A program made the translations under genes and the position numbers. A stretch of 7,940 nt of DNA, from positions 1 through 7,940 of the forward strand of contig VBLU01000037.1 of NCBI GenBank assembly GCA_005879065.1. Reading direction: 5' to 3'. Shown here piece after piece: positions 7,324-7,940 of the stretch. This stretch comes from Methanobacteriota archaeon. GTDB lineage: Archaea > Thermoplasmatota > Thermoplasmata > RBG-16-68-12. Position 1 is the first letter of the stretch. Each line of letters opens with the position of its first letter. Below the pieces are notes generated by a model. The model worked only from the letters and a program-made list of their open reading frames with translations, ran no database searches and was not told the origin of the DNA.

Positions 7324-7940
7324 ATGGCCGCTGCCGCCATCCCCGGGTTGAACTTCGGACCCGAGGTCACGTACATCCTCGCGGCGATCCTGATCATCAC
7401 GGGCCTCGCCCTCGCGTTCTACGGCCATGGCCTCTGGACGACCGTCATGTCCATGATCGGCGCCCTCCTCGGGAGCGCGGTCGGATTCCTGTTCGGCGCG
7501 GCCCTCGGCGGCGTGGTGGCCGGGCTCGTCCTGGCGCTCGTCGGCGCGGTGATCGGGAGCATCCTGTTCACGAAACTCGTGAAGGTCGCCCTCGCCTTCC
7601 TGGTCGGCCTCCTGGCGGCCGCCCTTGTGTACGGGCTGCTCCGCGGGTCGGCGAACTTCACGGGCCAGATGGACCCGCCCCTCGTCGGAGCGATCCTCGT
7701 GCTAATCGTCGTCTTCGGGATCTCCTACTATTTCATCGATGACATCATCGGGATTATTACCGCTGCAATCGGAGGACTCCTCCTCGCCCTCGGCCTCTAC
7801 CTCCTCACCAACACCATCGTGACCCCCGGGCTCGCCGGCCTTGGCGTGTTCCTGCTCGGGGCACTTGTGCAGACCGCGACAATCAAAAGGAAACAACGGG
7901 CTCGGACGCGCGCCTCGGCGACCCCGCCACCGCCCCCGCC
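7324..7940 (+). CDS. Seven-helix membrane protein, DUF4203/TMEM198-like (3' end outside the window)
   Basis: The frame runs from ATG 7324 to the right edge without a stop, giving 205 visible residues. Hydrophobic segments lie at about 15-35, 39-58, 63-81, 86-106, 119-137, 141-163 and 167-185, making seven predicted helices very rich in Gly, Ala and Leu. A Tyr-Gly pair after the first helix (FYGHGLW, 32-38) and the run of glycine-rich helices resemble the DUF4203 / TMEM198-TM7SF3 family, whose molecular function in prokaryotes is not established. The chain then becomes basic (KRKQRARTR, about 188-196), which suggests a cytoplasmic C-terminus by the positive-inside rule, followed by a proline run at the window edge that may begin a flexible tail or a further domain. 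It sits behind its own TATA element and need not be functionally tied to resection. Family assignment is tentative. Confidence 0.7.
   Translation, partial: MAAAAIPGLNFGPEVTYILAAILIITGLALAFYGHGLWTTVMSMIGALLGSAVGFLFGAALGGVVAGLVLALVGAVIGSILFTKLVKVALAFLVGLLAAALVYGLLRGSANFTGQMDPPLVGAILVLIVVFGISYYFIDDIIGIITAAIGGLLLALGLYLLTNTIVTPGLAGLGVFLLGALVQTATIKRKQRARTRASATPPPPP

Overview
The window is high-GC prokaryotic DNA and almost certainly archaeal. It carries a complete four-gene DNA-end-resection operon on the + strand in the order mre11, rad50, nurA, herA; NurA and a HerA of this type, linked to Mre11-Rad50, are archaeal hallmarks. Two genes are preceded by archaeal-type TATA elements at short distances from their start codons. 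High G/C at third codon positions and the membrane-protein neighbours would suit a GC-rich euryarchaeal or Thermoplasmatota-like genome, but the lineage is an inference and cannot be fixed from the sequence alone.

Layout: (1) positions 1-1060 hold two overlapping membrane-protein genes. The first is cut by the left edge and looks like the C-terminal part of an ABC-2-type permease; the second is an unrecognised four-helix protein with a more AT-tolerant codon usage. (2) Positions 1061-1167 are a short intergenic stretch with a TATA element near 1134. (3) Positions 1168-7257 are the resection operon. Its three internal junctions are all 4-base start/stop overlaps, so the four proteins are probably made from one mRNA with coupled translation. 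(4) Positions 7258-7323 hold a second TATA element placed for a leaderless transcript. (5) From 7324 to the right edge runs an incomplete seven-helix membrane protein of the DUF4203/TMEM198 type.

In the expected pathway, Mre11-Rad50 recognises and nicks or trims DNA ends, and the HerA hexamer translocates on DNA while driving the NurA nuclease to produce a 3' single-stranded tail for RadA recombinase. All catalytic motifs I looked for are present in the four proteins.

Two features stand out. Rad50 has no usable ATG, GTG or TTG start upstream of its first beta strand; the best start is a CTG at 2355, which overlaps the mre11 stop codon and sits 7 bases after a perfect AAGGAGG. Rad50 also has no CXXC zinc-hook motif: its only cysteine is in the N-terminal ATPase half, and the coiled coil is shorter than usual. 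How this Rad50 dimerises at the apex is an open question.
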